This document shows, in pieces, positions 37,742 through 46,253 of a DNA stretch of 64,000 bases. The translations under genes and the position numbers were made by a program. Each line of letters starts with the position of its first letter. Position 1 is the stretch's first letter. The DNA lies in contig JARVLF010000016.1 in NCBI GenBank assembly GCA_030849465.1, forward strand, positions 558,001 to 622,000, written 5' to 3'. The stretch comes from Moesziomyces globuligerus. Lineage: Eukaryota > Basidiomycota > Ustilaginomycetes > Ustilaginales > Ustilaginaceae. A model generated the notes under the pieces. The model saw only the letters and a program-made list of their open reading frames with translations. It did no database searches and had not been told where the DNA came from.

Positions 37742-40397
37742 ATGGCCGTCGTCAAAGGAGGCCCCTCCAAGAAGAACATCCAGTCCACGGGCATCAAGCG
37801 CGTCAAGGGCGAGAACTTCTACCGCGATGCCAAGAAGGCCAAGGTCGTCAAGCTCCTTTCCAAGGACGGTATCGCCTCCAAAGCCATCCGCGACAAGAGC
37901 GGCAAGATCATCCAGGCTGCTGAGTTCCAGAGCAGCGAGGCCAAGCCCGGTCGTGTCCAGCCAGACAAGCGTTGGTTCGGCAACACCCGTGTCATCTCGC
38001 AAGATGCGCTCGACCACTTCCGCACTTCGCTCGGCTCCCGCGTCAACGACCCTTACTCGGTCCTGCTCCGCAGGAACAAGCTCCCCATGTCGCTCATTCA
38101 GGATCCTGGCAAGGGCAAGGCGCCCTCTCTCACTACGCTTGAACCCTACTCGGACACCTTCGGCCCCGGCGCTCAGCGAAAGCGTCCGCGCCTCGATGGC
38201 GGCATGAGCTCCTTCGAGGAGCTCGCCATGAGCAGCGAGCAGGCAGGCGTCGCCGCCGATAAGAAGCAGGCAGCGCTCGAGGCAAAGGCCGCTGGCGTCG
38301 GCCTCGTCCCCTCGGACTACGAGGTGGGCTCCAGCGCACAGCGCTCCGCCAACGGCTTCACCGCCGATGCCGACGAGCTCTACGAGATCCCCGTCACCCG
38401 TGGCCGATCCGAGCCCATCTACAGCAAGGGTCAGTCCCGACGTATCTGGGGTGAGCTCTACAAGGTCATCGACTCGTCCGACATCATCATCCATGTCCTC
38501 GATGCCCGCGACCCGCTCGGCACCCGCTGCCGCAGCGTCGAAAAGCACATCCGCGACGACAAGCCGCACAAGCACCTCGTCTTCCTCCTCAACAAGGTCG
38601 ACCTCGTCCCAACATGGGTTACTGTAAGTCATCTGCCTCCCCGACTCCCCTTTTCCCCGTCTCTTTCCCCTCCCTCTTCTATCTTGCCGCCTCAAGACAC
38701 CCCACAATCATGTCAAGTACTGCGCCGTCGTCCTCCTTACCGAGGCGATGTCAGTGGCGCAATGACTGTTACGAATGTGGAAGAAGAACGGCGCCGATAC
38801 GATCTCCCCCTCATAGCTACGGGCCTTGCTCGACTCCTTCGAGAAGAGCTTGGGTTGTGCCCACTCCCAGACCTTCTTCCGCCGATAAAGGCTGGGCAGA
38901 CCGGGAGGGCCTGGAGCGTCGGCGTCGGGACTCCTATATGAGTTGAGCTTACGGCGCTTTTTCGCCACGTCGTGCTCGTAGTCATGGAACCAACATCCCC
39001 CAACCGCATCCATCGCATCGCTTCGCATATGCAGCCACCTTCGCACGGAAAGAGCGTCTTTTGCTGACCTTTCTCCATTGATCGCTTTGCTTTGGCTCGC
39101 TATCCGATAGGCTCGTTGGGTCAAGATCCTCTCCAAGGAGTATCCGACGCTTGCTTTCCACGCCTCGATCAACAACTCGTTCGGCAAGGGCTCGCTCATC
39201 CAGCTGCTGCGCCAGTTCAGCGTGCTGCACTCGGACAAGAAGCAGATCAGCGTCGGCTTCGTCGGCTACCCGAACACCGGCAAGAGTTCCGTCATCAACA
39301 CGCTCAAGAAGAAGAAGGTGTGCAACGTCGCGCCCATTCCGGGCGAGACCAAGGTGTGGCAGTACATCACGCTCATGCGTCGCATCTACCTCATCGACTG
39401 CCCCGGCATCGTGCCCGTTTCCGCGCACGACTCCGAGACGGGCACCGTGCTCAAGGGCGTCGTGCGTGTCGAGAACCTCGAGACGCCCGCCGAGCACATC
39501 CCGGCGCTGCTCTCGCGCGTCAAGCCCGAGTACATTCGCCGCACGTACGCGCTCGAGAAGTGGACCAACTCCGAGGACTTCCTCGGCCAGATCGCCAAGC
39601 GCATGGGCAAGCTGCTCAAGGGCGGCGAGCCGGACTTGGAGACCGTGGCCAAGATGGTGCTCAACGATTGGATCCGCGGCAAGATCCCCTTCTTTGTCGC
39701 GCCCGCGCTGCCCGAAGATGCCGCCAAGGCTGGCAAGGGCAAGGGCAAGGCTTCCGCCGACGAAGCCGAGGCCGTCGCGACCGAGGCAGAGGGTGCTCAG
39801 GACGAGGAGGCGGACGCCGCCCTCGACAAGCTGATCAAGCGCAAGAAGGTCAAGGGTGTCGAGCAGCCGCTTAAGCAGATCGCTGTCGCAACCAAGTTTA
39901 CGCGCGAAGATATCAACGCCGGTCGCCCTGAGGACTACATCATGGAGCGCGACGAGGACGAGCCGGTGCCCGAGCTCGCCGTGGACGAAGATGCAGCGTT
40001 CGACAGCGACGAGGAGGCGGACGAGGATGAGGACGACGACGACGAGGACGGCGATGGTCTCGAGGATCTCAACTGGGACGACGTCTTCCAGGGAGGCTCC
40101 GGCGACGAGGAGGCCGAGGATGACGACGAGGAGGCGGGCGACGTCACGGCCAAGTCGTCGCCGGGCAAGCGATCCAGCGCTGCCAAGGACGACGAGGACG
40201 GCGACGAGCGTCGCAAGACCAAGAAGGAGCCGCGCATGACGACGAGCAAGCGCAAGGCCGAGAACTACTACACGCACGCCAACGTCAAGAACAAGAGCAG
40301 GCGCGGCAAGCCCGACGCCGCAGAGCCCAAGTCCAAGGAGCGCGGACCCAAGGTCGGCGCCAACGGCAAGGGTGCTAAGCAGCAGCGCCGCAAGTAG
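37742..40397 (+). CDS. NOG2: Nucleolar circularly permuted GTPase Nog2, 722 aa
   Basis: Exons 37742-38623 and 39111-40397, phase 0; the splice joins PTWVT to [19 protein letters not shown], exactly family sequence. The N-terminal NGP1NT domain ([23 protein letters not shown]) is followed by the GTPase motifs in permuted order: G4 NKVD at the end of exon 1, then G1 GYPNTGKSS and G3 DCPG in exon 2. The C-terminus alternates long acidic runs with basic KRK/RRGK stretches, a nucleolar feature. Nog2 assembles late on pre-60S particles and gates nuclear export. The 487-base intron (GTAAGT...CCGATAG, CTGAC branch-like site near 39064) is the longest here and separates G4 from G1; its retention would truncate the GTPase. 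Confidence 0.95.
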
Positions 40398-41281
40398 TCT
40401 CTCGTTCCGTTCCGTCCTCGTCATCGGCCTTGTCCGCCCAGCACATCGCATCTCGTCCCCTCGTGTATTCTCCGCATGCCATGTATTTGTATCGGTCGCA
40501 ATCATCGCTTACACTATCCTGACTCCAGTGGTGTTCTCAAGTCATCGAGTGCGGTCGGTAGAAGCTAATTCAGATCGTCACACAAAGAATAGAGACGAAG
40601 CAATCTGAATTGCAAGAGCACATGGAACGAGAACGACCAAGCCGCGAAGCGATGGCAGCGAAACGGTGCCAACGCAGCGCAGCCTGGACCAGGCGTGCCA
40701 CCTACCGAACCGGACCGAGCTGCCCTTGATATCCGGCCCTACCAGCCCGAACCAAAGCACGCAGTCTTCAAGACTTGAGCGTCGGTCGAGCGGTGAAAGC
40801 AGGGCGGGGGACCGTTGGACAACCCGGTTCGACGGCTCGAAAGGCGGACGGCTGGATTTGGGGTCAACAGAGGAGAAAAATTGAAGGACAACTCCCATGT
40901 AGCCCTTCCCGAATTATGGTTCAAAATGGTAAAAGGCAATTTTGAAGTACCTTGAATCAGGAAGGAGGGAGTGCATGGGGATCAGAGGGGAAGATGCGCG
41001 AGCCAAGTGGGTATATATGGTTGGACCGATTCTTCGCGACGGCAGCCCGAAAAATCGCGGCTCTGGAAAGGCTTTGTGCGGTAGCGAGCTGGCGCGCTGC
41101 GATGGGAAGCACGAGAAACGGAATTTCGAGTTTGAATGGTCGTCATCCACAAATTCGAGCGCATCGGGCTTTTCCAGGATCGGCACGTCAGGAAAGTGCG
41201 AACGACGCTGTCGGAAGCCTTGCATGAGATGCATCTTCCGGACCGCCTTGGCAGACAACCGGGAACCACAAGCAAGGCACG
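40398..41281. other. Promoter region of the Sir2-family gene
   Basis: 884 bases without a supported gene; AT-richer than the flanking coding sequence, with a TATA-like element at 41012. Confidence 0.45.
41012..41018 (+). promoter_or_regulatory. TATA-like element
   Basis: TATATAT about 264 bases upstream of the Sir2-family start; distance is plausible only with a long leader. Confidence 0.3.
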
Positions 41282-43000
41282 ATGCAGGCTGGTACTGTGT
41301 CTGAGCCCGACGCTCAGGCGGTCGCAGTGCACGAAAGTGGCGGCGAGGCCTCGTCGTCCGCTGCGGGACCAGCACCGAAGAAGCCGGAAGCACCCTCAGC
41401 AGCACCGGTCACGGAAAGCCGACCCGAAGAGGTGTCGTATCAGTCGATGGACTCGGAAGAGCTGTCGGCTCTCGAAGAGATGGCCGAAGCCGAGTCGGAA
41501 TCCGACACCGAAGTCGACCGACTGCTCGACGAGGCTGCCGACGCCTTTCCGCCCGAGACCGTCGGCCAGATGGTCAAGGAGCTCAAGCAGCACGGCATCG
41601 TCTCGTTCCTGCAGCGCTACGTGGTTCCGGACGCGCATCCGCGGCGCATCAAGCATCTCCTGCTGGCGCTCGGCGTCTTCCTTCCGCGCTCGATGCGCGA
41701 GGCCGAGACGCCGCTCGAGGTGCTGCTGCCCATCCTCAAGACGGCGCTCGCGCGCATCTTGCGGCGTCGCGAGAAGCTCGCGCAGTACAACACGGTGGAC
41801 GATGCGCTGGAGCTGCTGCAGCACAGCAGGCGCATCATGGTGCTCTCCGGAGCCGGCATTTCGGTCTCGTGCGGCATCCCCGACTTTCGCTCCAAGGACG
41901 GCATCTACTCGCAGCTCCAGTCCGAGGGCAGGTACGAGCTGGACGACCCGCAGGACATGTTCGACAAGGGCTACTTCCTGCACAACCCGGCCATGTTCTA
42001 CTCGTTTGCGCACCGCATCTTCCCCAGCAACTTCGTGCCGAGCTCGGCGCATCGCTTCATCAAGCTGCTCGAGGATCGCGACCAGCTCCTGCGCAACTAC
42101 AGCCAGAACATCGACACGCTCGAACAGCTCGCGGGCATCCAGCGCGTGCTTCAGTGCCACGGCAGCTTTGCCACCGCCAGCTGCACCGACCCCACCTGCG
42201 GATACACGTGCAACGGCAGCGAGATCGCCAAGGACATCTTTGCGCAGACGGTGCCTGCGTGTCCGGCGTGCGAGCAACGCAAGGCGCGCCAGGCCGCCAA
42301 AAAGCCCACCAAGAAGAAGCGCAGGCTCGCCAACGGCGGCAGCTGGCGTCCCACCGACGACGATGATGACGACGACGACGACGACGAGACGGCGCTTGCT
42401 GGATTCGGCATCCTGAAGCCGGACATCACCTTTTTCGGCGAAAAGCTTTCGGATACGTTCGACCATGCGCTGCTCGCCGACCGCGAAAAGGTCGATCTGC
42501 TCGTCGTCATGGGCACCTCGCTCAAGGTCGCTCCGGTCTCGGAGATCCTCGGCCACATCCCGCACACGACGCCCGTGATCCTGATCAACAAGACGCCCAT
42601 CCTGCACATGGCCACCGACATCATGCTGCTCGGAGATTGCGATGCCATCGTCGAGTATCTCTGCCGCCGACTCGGTTGGCCGCTGCCCCAGATCTCGCCC
42701 AACGAGAAGGTCGTCGGTACTCCAGCTGCAGAACAGGCACGCGAGCGCGTCGTCGAGCACGACGAGGCCGACGCCCACAGTCACCATCCCGATCCCAGCG
42801 ACGCAGACGCCAAGCATCCCGTGCGACTCATGAACAGTCACGCGTGGCTCTTCCAAGGCGCCGAACCAGGCCGACTGCCCGCGCTCCTCGCCGAGCTCGA
42901 GGCCGAGAGCGAATCGGACGACGACGAGGCAGATGCCTCTGAGCAGCCTGCAGACGACGCATCTGCTTCTCGCCATACCACCGTCTCCCCACCCAGTTGA
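41282..43000 (+). CDS. Sir2-family NAD-dependent protein deacetylase (Sir2/Hst1 class), 572 aa
   Basis: Intronless, ATG at 41282. Residues 1-80 are Ala/Pro/Glu-rich. Residues about 82-165 (ETVGQMVKELKQHGIVSFLQ, then RRIKHLLLALGV) correspond to the DUF592-type N-terminal domain of Sir2/Hst1. The catalytic core has GAGISVSCGIPDFRS (190-204), QNIDTLE (275-281) with catalytic H293 in QCHGSF, and MGTSLKVAPV (410-419). Zinc-ribbon cysteines are C301 and C306 or C310, and C327 and C330; the first pair is spaced x4 rather than the usual x2. An acidic run of ten Asp (359-368) follows a basic KKPTKKKRR tract (340-348), both inserted in the zinc module. It would deacetylate histones, for example in silent chromatin; class I (Sir2/Hst1/SIRT1-like) fits best. 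Confidence 0.9.
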   Translation: MQAGTVSEPDAQAVAVHESGGEASSSAAGPAPKKPEAPSAAPVTESRPEEVSYQSMDSEELSALEEMAEAESESDTEVDRLLDEAADAFPPETVGQMVKELKQHGIVSFLQRYVVPDAHPRRIKHLLLALGVFLPRSMREAETPLEVLLPILKTALARILRRREKLAQYNTVDDALELLQHSRRIMVLSGAGISVSCGIPDFRSKDGIYSQLQSEGRYELDDPQDMFDKGYFLHNPAMFYSFAHRIFPSNFVPSSAHRFIKLLEDRDQLLRNYSQNIDTLEQLAGIQRVLQCHGSFATASCTDPTCGYTCNGSEIAKDIFAQTVPACPACEQRKARQAAKKPTKKKRRLANGGSWRPTDDDDDDDDDDETALAGFGILKPDITFFGEKLSDTFDHALLADREKVDLLVVMGTSLKVAPVSEILGHIPHTTPVILINKTPILHMATDIMLLGDCDAIVEYLCRRLGWPLPQISPNEKVVGTPAAEQARERVVEHDEADAHSHHPDPSDADAKHPVRLMNSHAWLFQGAEPGRLPALLAELEAESESDDDEADASEQPADDASASRHTTVSPPS

Positions 43001-43198
43001 TTCCGTCAGCTCAGCCGACACTTCACTCGAGCTGAACAGAGACATGAAACGTAACATTGGCGAGGCTGGTGTGAACATGATGCGGGAACGTTGAGGACCG
43101 AGGTTTGCGGCATGGATCTGACACAAGGAGTCGATTCGGTGCTTGCTGGGTGAAGGTCGGGACATGGGATGATTTGCGGGCTGATGCGTTGTCAAGTT

Positions 43199-44269
43199 TC
43201 AAAGGTCGCCTCTCTCCCTGAGTTCAAGGATCTGCTCGGTCTTGGCCTCTACCTGTTCCCACACCTCGTCGGCGGTATCCCAATCGGCGCTGATTTCGTA
43301 GATGTTGCCTTGGTCGCGGTACTTGTCCACGAGCGGCTGTAGTCGCTTGGTGTACTTGTTGAACTCGTCGATCTGCTTCTGTCTTTCGTCCTTGCCGAGG
43401 GACTTGGGCAGGCGCAGCTCAAAGTCCTTGAGAGGCAGGTCGTAGAACGAGAAGCAGAAGATGGGGACGATCTCGCGCTCGATGCGCTGGGCGTCTTCGA
43501 GGGTGTTTGGGAAGTTGTCGAGGATGAGGGAGACCCTTTTGCTGCCCTTGACGCGGGAGGAGAGGATGTCGGTGAGCTCGTCAAGCGAGGTGGGCTGTAC
43601 GATGTCGTCGAGGTCGGAGGAGAAGCGGTCGAGTAGACGTTTAGCCTGTGTGCTCTTTCCCGACAACGAGGGCCCCACGAGGCACAGCAGCGTGACCTGG
43701 TCTTTGGAATATCTGGGGCCAGACTCACCCTGATCCTTGGACTTGGGGGCCTCCTCGGCGTGGGCGGTGCCACCGACGAGCATGTAGGCTGCGCCGGCGA
43801 CGGCGAGCGCGGCGAAGAGGATCTTGCCCGTGGACGACGACAGGTTCTTAGCCTGCTGCTTAGTCTCTTCCCCGCCCAGCTTCTCGTTGAGCTTCTCGCT
43901 GGCAAACTTCTTGCCCTCGTGGACGATCTTGTCCTTGGCGTCCTGCTTGAGGTCGTTGCGTGCGCTCGTGGTCGACAGCGAGCGCGCGTGAGCCGGAGCG
44001 ACTCTGGCCCAAGACGAGGCGTGACGGCCGCGCACACCGGTCGACGCCGCGACGGTGGAGCCGGCAAGCAGACTGAATGCCTCCGACACACTGCGCCTGG
44101 AGGCGAAGGTCTCTGCGACGTTGGCGTAGGGCTGGATCTGGGCACGACCATTGACGTTGGTGGCGGAGCCCTGCAGCTTGATGGCGAGGCGAGGCACACG
44201 CGAAGCCACGCGCTGATCGCCCATGGCGCAGGCCCGTGCCGCCGAAGTCGAGAAGGATCGCTGCAGCAT
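43199..44269 (-). CDS. Mitochondrial membrane-anchored P-loop protein, adenylate-kinase-like, 356 aa
   Basis: ATG at 44269. Residues 1-105 are Arg/Ser/Ala-rich with very few acidic residues (MLQRSFSTSAARACAMG; HARSLSTTSAR), a long mitochondrial presequence. A hydrophobic segment at about 149-167 (KILFAALAVAGAAYMLVGG) is followed by AHAEEAP. The C-terminal domain has a Walker A motif GPSLSGKST (199-207) and a DILSS...SLILDNFPNT segment that corresponds in position to the adenylate kinase LID/NMP region, but typical kinase Arg-rich motifs are not obvious. The layout suggests an inner-membrane protein with the nucleotide-binding domain in the intermembrane space. I do not recognise a named family. 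Convergent with the Sir2-family gene. Confidence 0.7.
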   Translation of the reverse strand: MLQRSFSTSAARACAMGDQRVASRVPRLAIKLQGSATNVNGRAQIQPYANVAETFASRRSVSEAFSLLAGSTVAASTGVRGRHASSWARVAPAHARSLSTTSARNDLKQDAKDKIVHEGKKFASEKLNEKLGGEETKQQAKNLSSSTGKILFAALAVAGAAYMLVGGTAHAEEAPKSKDQGESGPRYSKDQVTLLCLVGPSLSGKSTQAKRLLDRFSSDLDDIVQPTSLDELTDILSSRVKGSKRVSLILDNFPNTLEDAQRIEREIVPIFCFSFYDLPLKDFELRLPKSLGKDERQKQIDEFNKYTKRLQPLVDKYRDQGNIYEISADWDTADEVWEQVEAKTEQILELRERGDL

Positions 44270-44945
44270 CGTTGTCAGGCTCGTTCGGGACGCTGGGTGG
44301 AATCAAGGGGGCGGTGTCGTCTGGCGTGCGTCTGGGATTAGGGGAGCTTGTCGTAGATGATGGTGGGTTGGTCGCAGGAGGAGATGCCCTTGGCCAGAGC
44401 TTGTGGGGTCCAGACCGTCTTGCCGAGGAGGCATGGCTATCGTGAGGCTCTGCAGTCATGCTCGTTGGCCTTCTTGCTCGAAATGCAGGCCCAGAGAGGG
44501 TGAGTGAGAATTGGGTCGCCTAAGCAGCGGGCCGCGATATTTTTGGCTCCGCCGTGTGGAGGCGGGGAAGCTGAGCACATTTTGGTCTGCTCTGACATCA
44601 CCCGCGTCGCGCGGGTTCTTTCTTCTTTGAATAGCTGCGGGAAACAGTCTGCAAGCCAGCAAGGCAGATGCTATCGCGGAACTTCCAGGATCGCCGCCAT
44701 CGACCTCTCGACGATGACGACTACGAGCAAGTGGGAAGCAGAATGGTATGACTTGAGATGCAGTGAGACGTAAAAAGTACAATCGAACAGCGCTGCAACG
44801 TCGCTGACGGGGGAGAAAAAGAGTGACCAACGACACAGTGACCGTAACTGGAATGCGAGTAGGGGACTTGTTCTCTATGGATGTCGACCGCATCTGAGGT
44901 TCGAAGCTCTATCCACGTGCAAGTTGTGAGGCCGAGAGGCCCGAT
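44270..44945. other. Promoter of the P-loop gene and 3' region of CYS3
   Basis: 676 bases; no supported gene. Both neighbours are on the minus strand. Confidence 0.45.
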
Positions 44946-46253
44946 CTAGAGGCCAGCAGCCTGGAGACCGCGCTCGAGATCCTTGATGAGGTCGGCGGTG
45001 TCCTCGATACCGACGCTGACTCGGATGAGGTTGTGGCCGATGCCGATCTTGATCCTGTCCTCGAGCGCCACGGAGCCGTGGGTCATCTTGGAGGGGAGCT
45101 CGATCAAGCTCTCGACGCCGCCGAGCGACTCGGCGAGCGTGAAGACGCTGAGGTTGGAGAGCAGCTTATCGGCGGGGACATCGTCCGAGGGGTCCGCCTT
45201 GATACGGAACGAGATCATGCCGCCGTAGGCAAAGGCGCCGTTGGCTGCCGAGGGGCCAGCAGCGGCCGCACGCTTGGAGATCTGTCGTCGTGCGACCTCG
45301 TGGCCGGGGTGCGATGGCAGACCGGGGTAGATGACGGTCTCGACGCCAGGGTGGGCCTCGAGGAACTGGGCGATGGCAAGCGCCGACTCGCCGTGCGCCT
45401 TCATACGGAGCGCGAGCGTCTTGAGGCCACGCAGAGCGAGCCAGCTGTCGAAAGGAGATGGGATGGCACCGATGCTGTTCTGGAGGAAGGCGATGCGGTC
45501 GGCCCAGGCCTCGTCGTTGGTGACGGCGACGCCCATGACGACGTCGCTGTGTCCGTTGAGGTACTTGGTGACGCTGTGCATGACCAGGTCAGCGCCGTGG
45601 GCGAGCGGGTTCTGGAACCAGGGGCTCATGAAGGTGTTGTCGACGACAATCTTGATGTCCTTGCTGGCGTTGGGGTGGTTGCGCACCAGCTTGGCGATGA
45701 GGGGGATGTCGATGACGCGAAGGGTGGGGTTGGTGGGCGTCTCGATCCAGACGAGCGAGGTCTCCTTGCGGATGGCGGCGTTGACGCGCTCGGACACGTC
45801 GTCCTGGGCACCGTCCATCTCGACAAAGGTGGTGTGGATGCCTTGGGAGACGGTGGCGACCTTGGTGAAGTAGCGGTAGGTGCCGCCGTAGACGTCGTTG
45901 ACGCTGACAATGTGCGAGCCGGCAGGCATCGAGTTGAGCACGGTGGCGGTGACGGCCGAGCCCGAGGAGAAGGCGAGACCGCGGCTGCCGCCCTCGAGCG
46001 CAGCGACGGCGCGCTCGAACGAGTCGCGGTTCGGGTTGCCGGAACGAGAGTACTCGTAGCCCTTGTGGTTGCCGACGCCATCCTGAGCAAAGGTGGAGCT
46101 GAGGCTGATGGGGGGGATGACAGCTCCCGTGGCGGCGTTGGGCTCGGAGCCGACGTGGATGGCCTTGGTGGAGAAGCCGGTGACCGAAGCGTGGGCGTCG
46201 CCGTGACCGTTGTTGTGGCCGTTGGAGGCGCCGTTGGTGGTTGCGACCGTCAT
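44946..46253 (-). CDS. CYS3: Cystathionine gamma-lyase (trans-sulfuration, PLP enzyme), 435 aa
   Basis: Intronless; ATG at 46253. It is a Cys/Met-metabolism PLP enzyme: YEYSRSGNPNRDSFERAVAALEGG (66-89), SSGSAVTATVLN, VYGGTYRYF (121-129), VWIETPTNPTLRV (168-180), VVDNTFMSPWFQNPLAHGAD and the PLP-binding lysine K230 in HSVTKYLNGHSDVV. The C-terminus has SLGGVESLIELPSKMTH and LIRVSVGIEDTADLIKDLE. Fungal Cys3 proteins are about 390-435 aa; the 24-residue Asn/Gly/His-rich N-terminus is an extension. The lyase converts cystathionine to cysteine, ammonia and 2-oxobutyrate; the related gamma-synthase is the alternative, but the GGVESL block and length favour the lyase. Confidence 0.88.
   Translation of the reverse strand: MTVATTNGASNGHNNGHGDAHASVTGFSTKAIHVGSEPNAATGAVIPPISLSSTFAQDGVGNHKGYEYSRSGNPNRDSFERAVAALEGGSRGLAFSSGSAVTATVLNSMPAGSHIVSVNDVYGGTYRYFTKVATVSQGIHTTFVEMDGAQDDVSERVNAAIRKETSLVWIETPTNPTLRVIDIPLIAKLVRNHPNASKDIKIVVDNTFMSPWFQNPLAHGADLVMHSVTKYLNGHSDVVMGVAVTNDEAWADRIAFLQNSIGAIPSPFDSWLALRGLKTLALRMKAHGESALAIAQFLEAHPGVETVIYPGLPSHPGHEVARRQISKRAAAAGPSAANGAFAYGGMISFRIKADPSDDVPADKLLSNLSVFTLAESLGGVESLIELPSKMTHGSVALEDRIKIGIGHNLIRVSVGIEDTADLIKDLERGLQAAGL

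Noticed and set aside
38982..40505. 507-codon minus-strand frame over NOG2
   Set aside because: Leu/Val-rich shadow of the acidic C-terminus of Nog2.
41396..43195. 599-codon minus-strand frame over the Sir2-family gene
   Set aside because: Antisense shadow; no domain.
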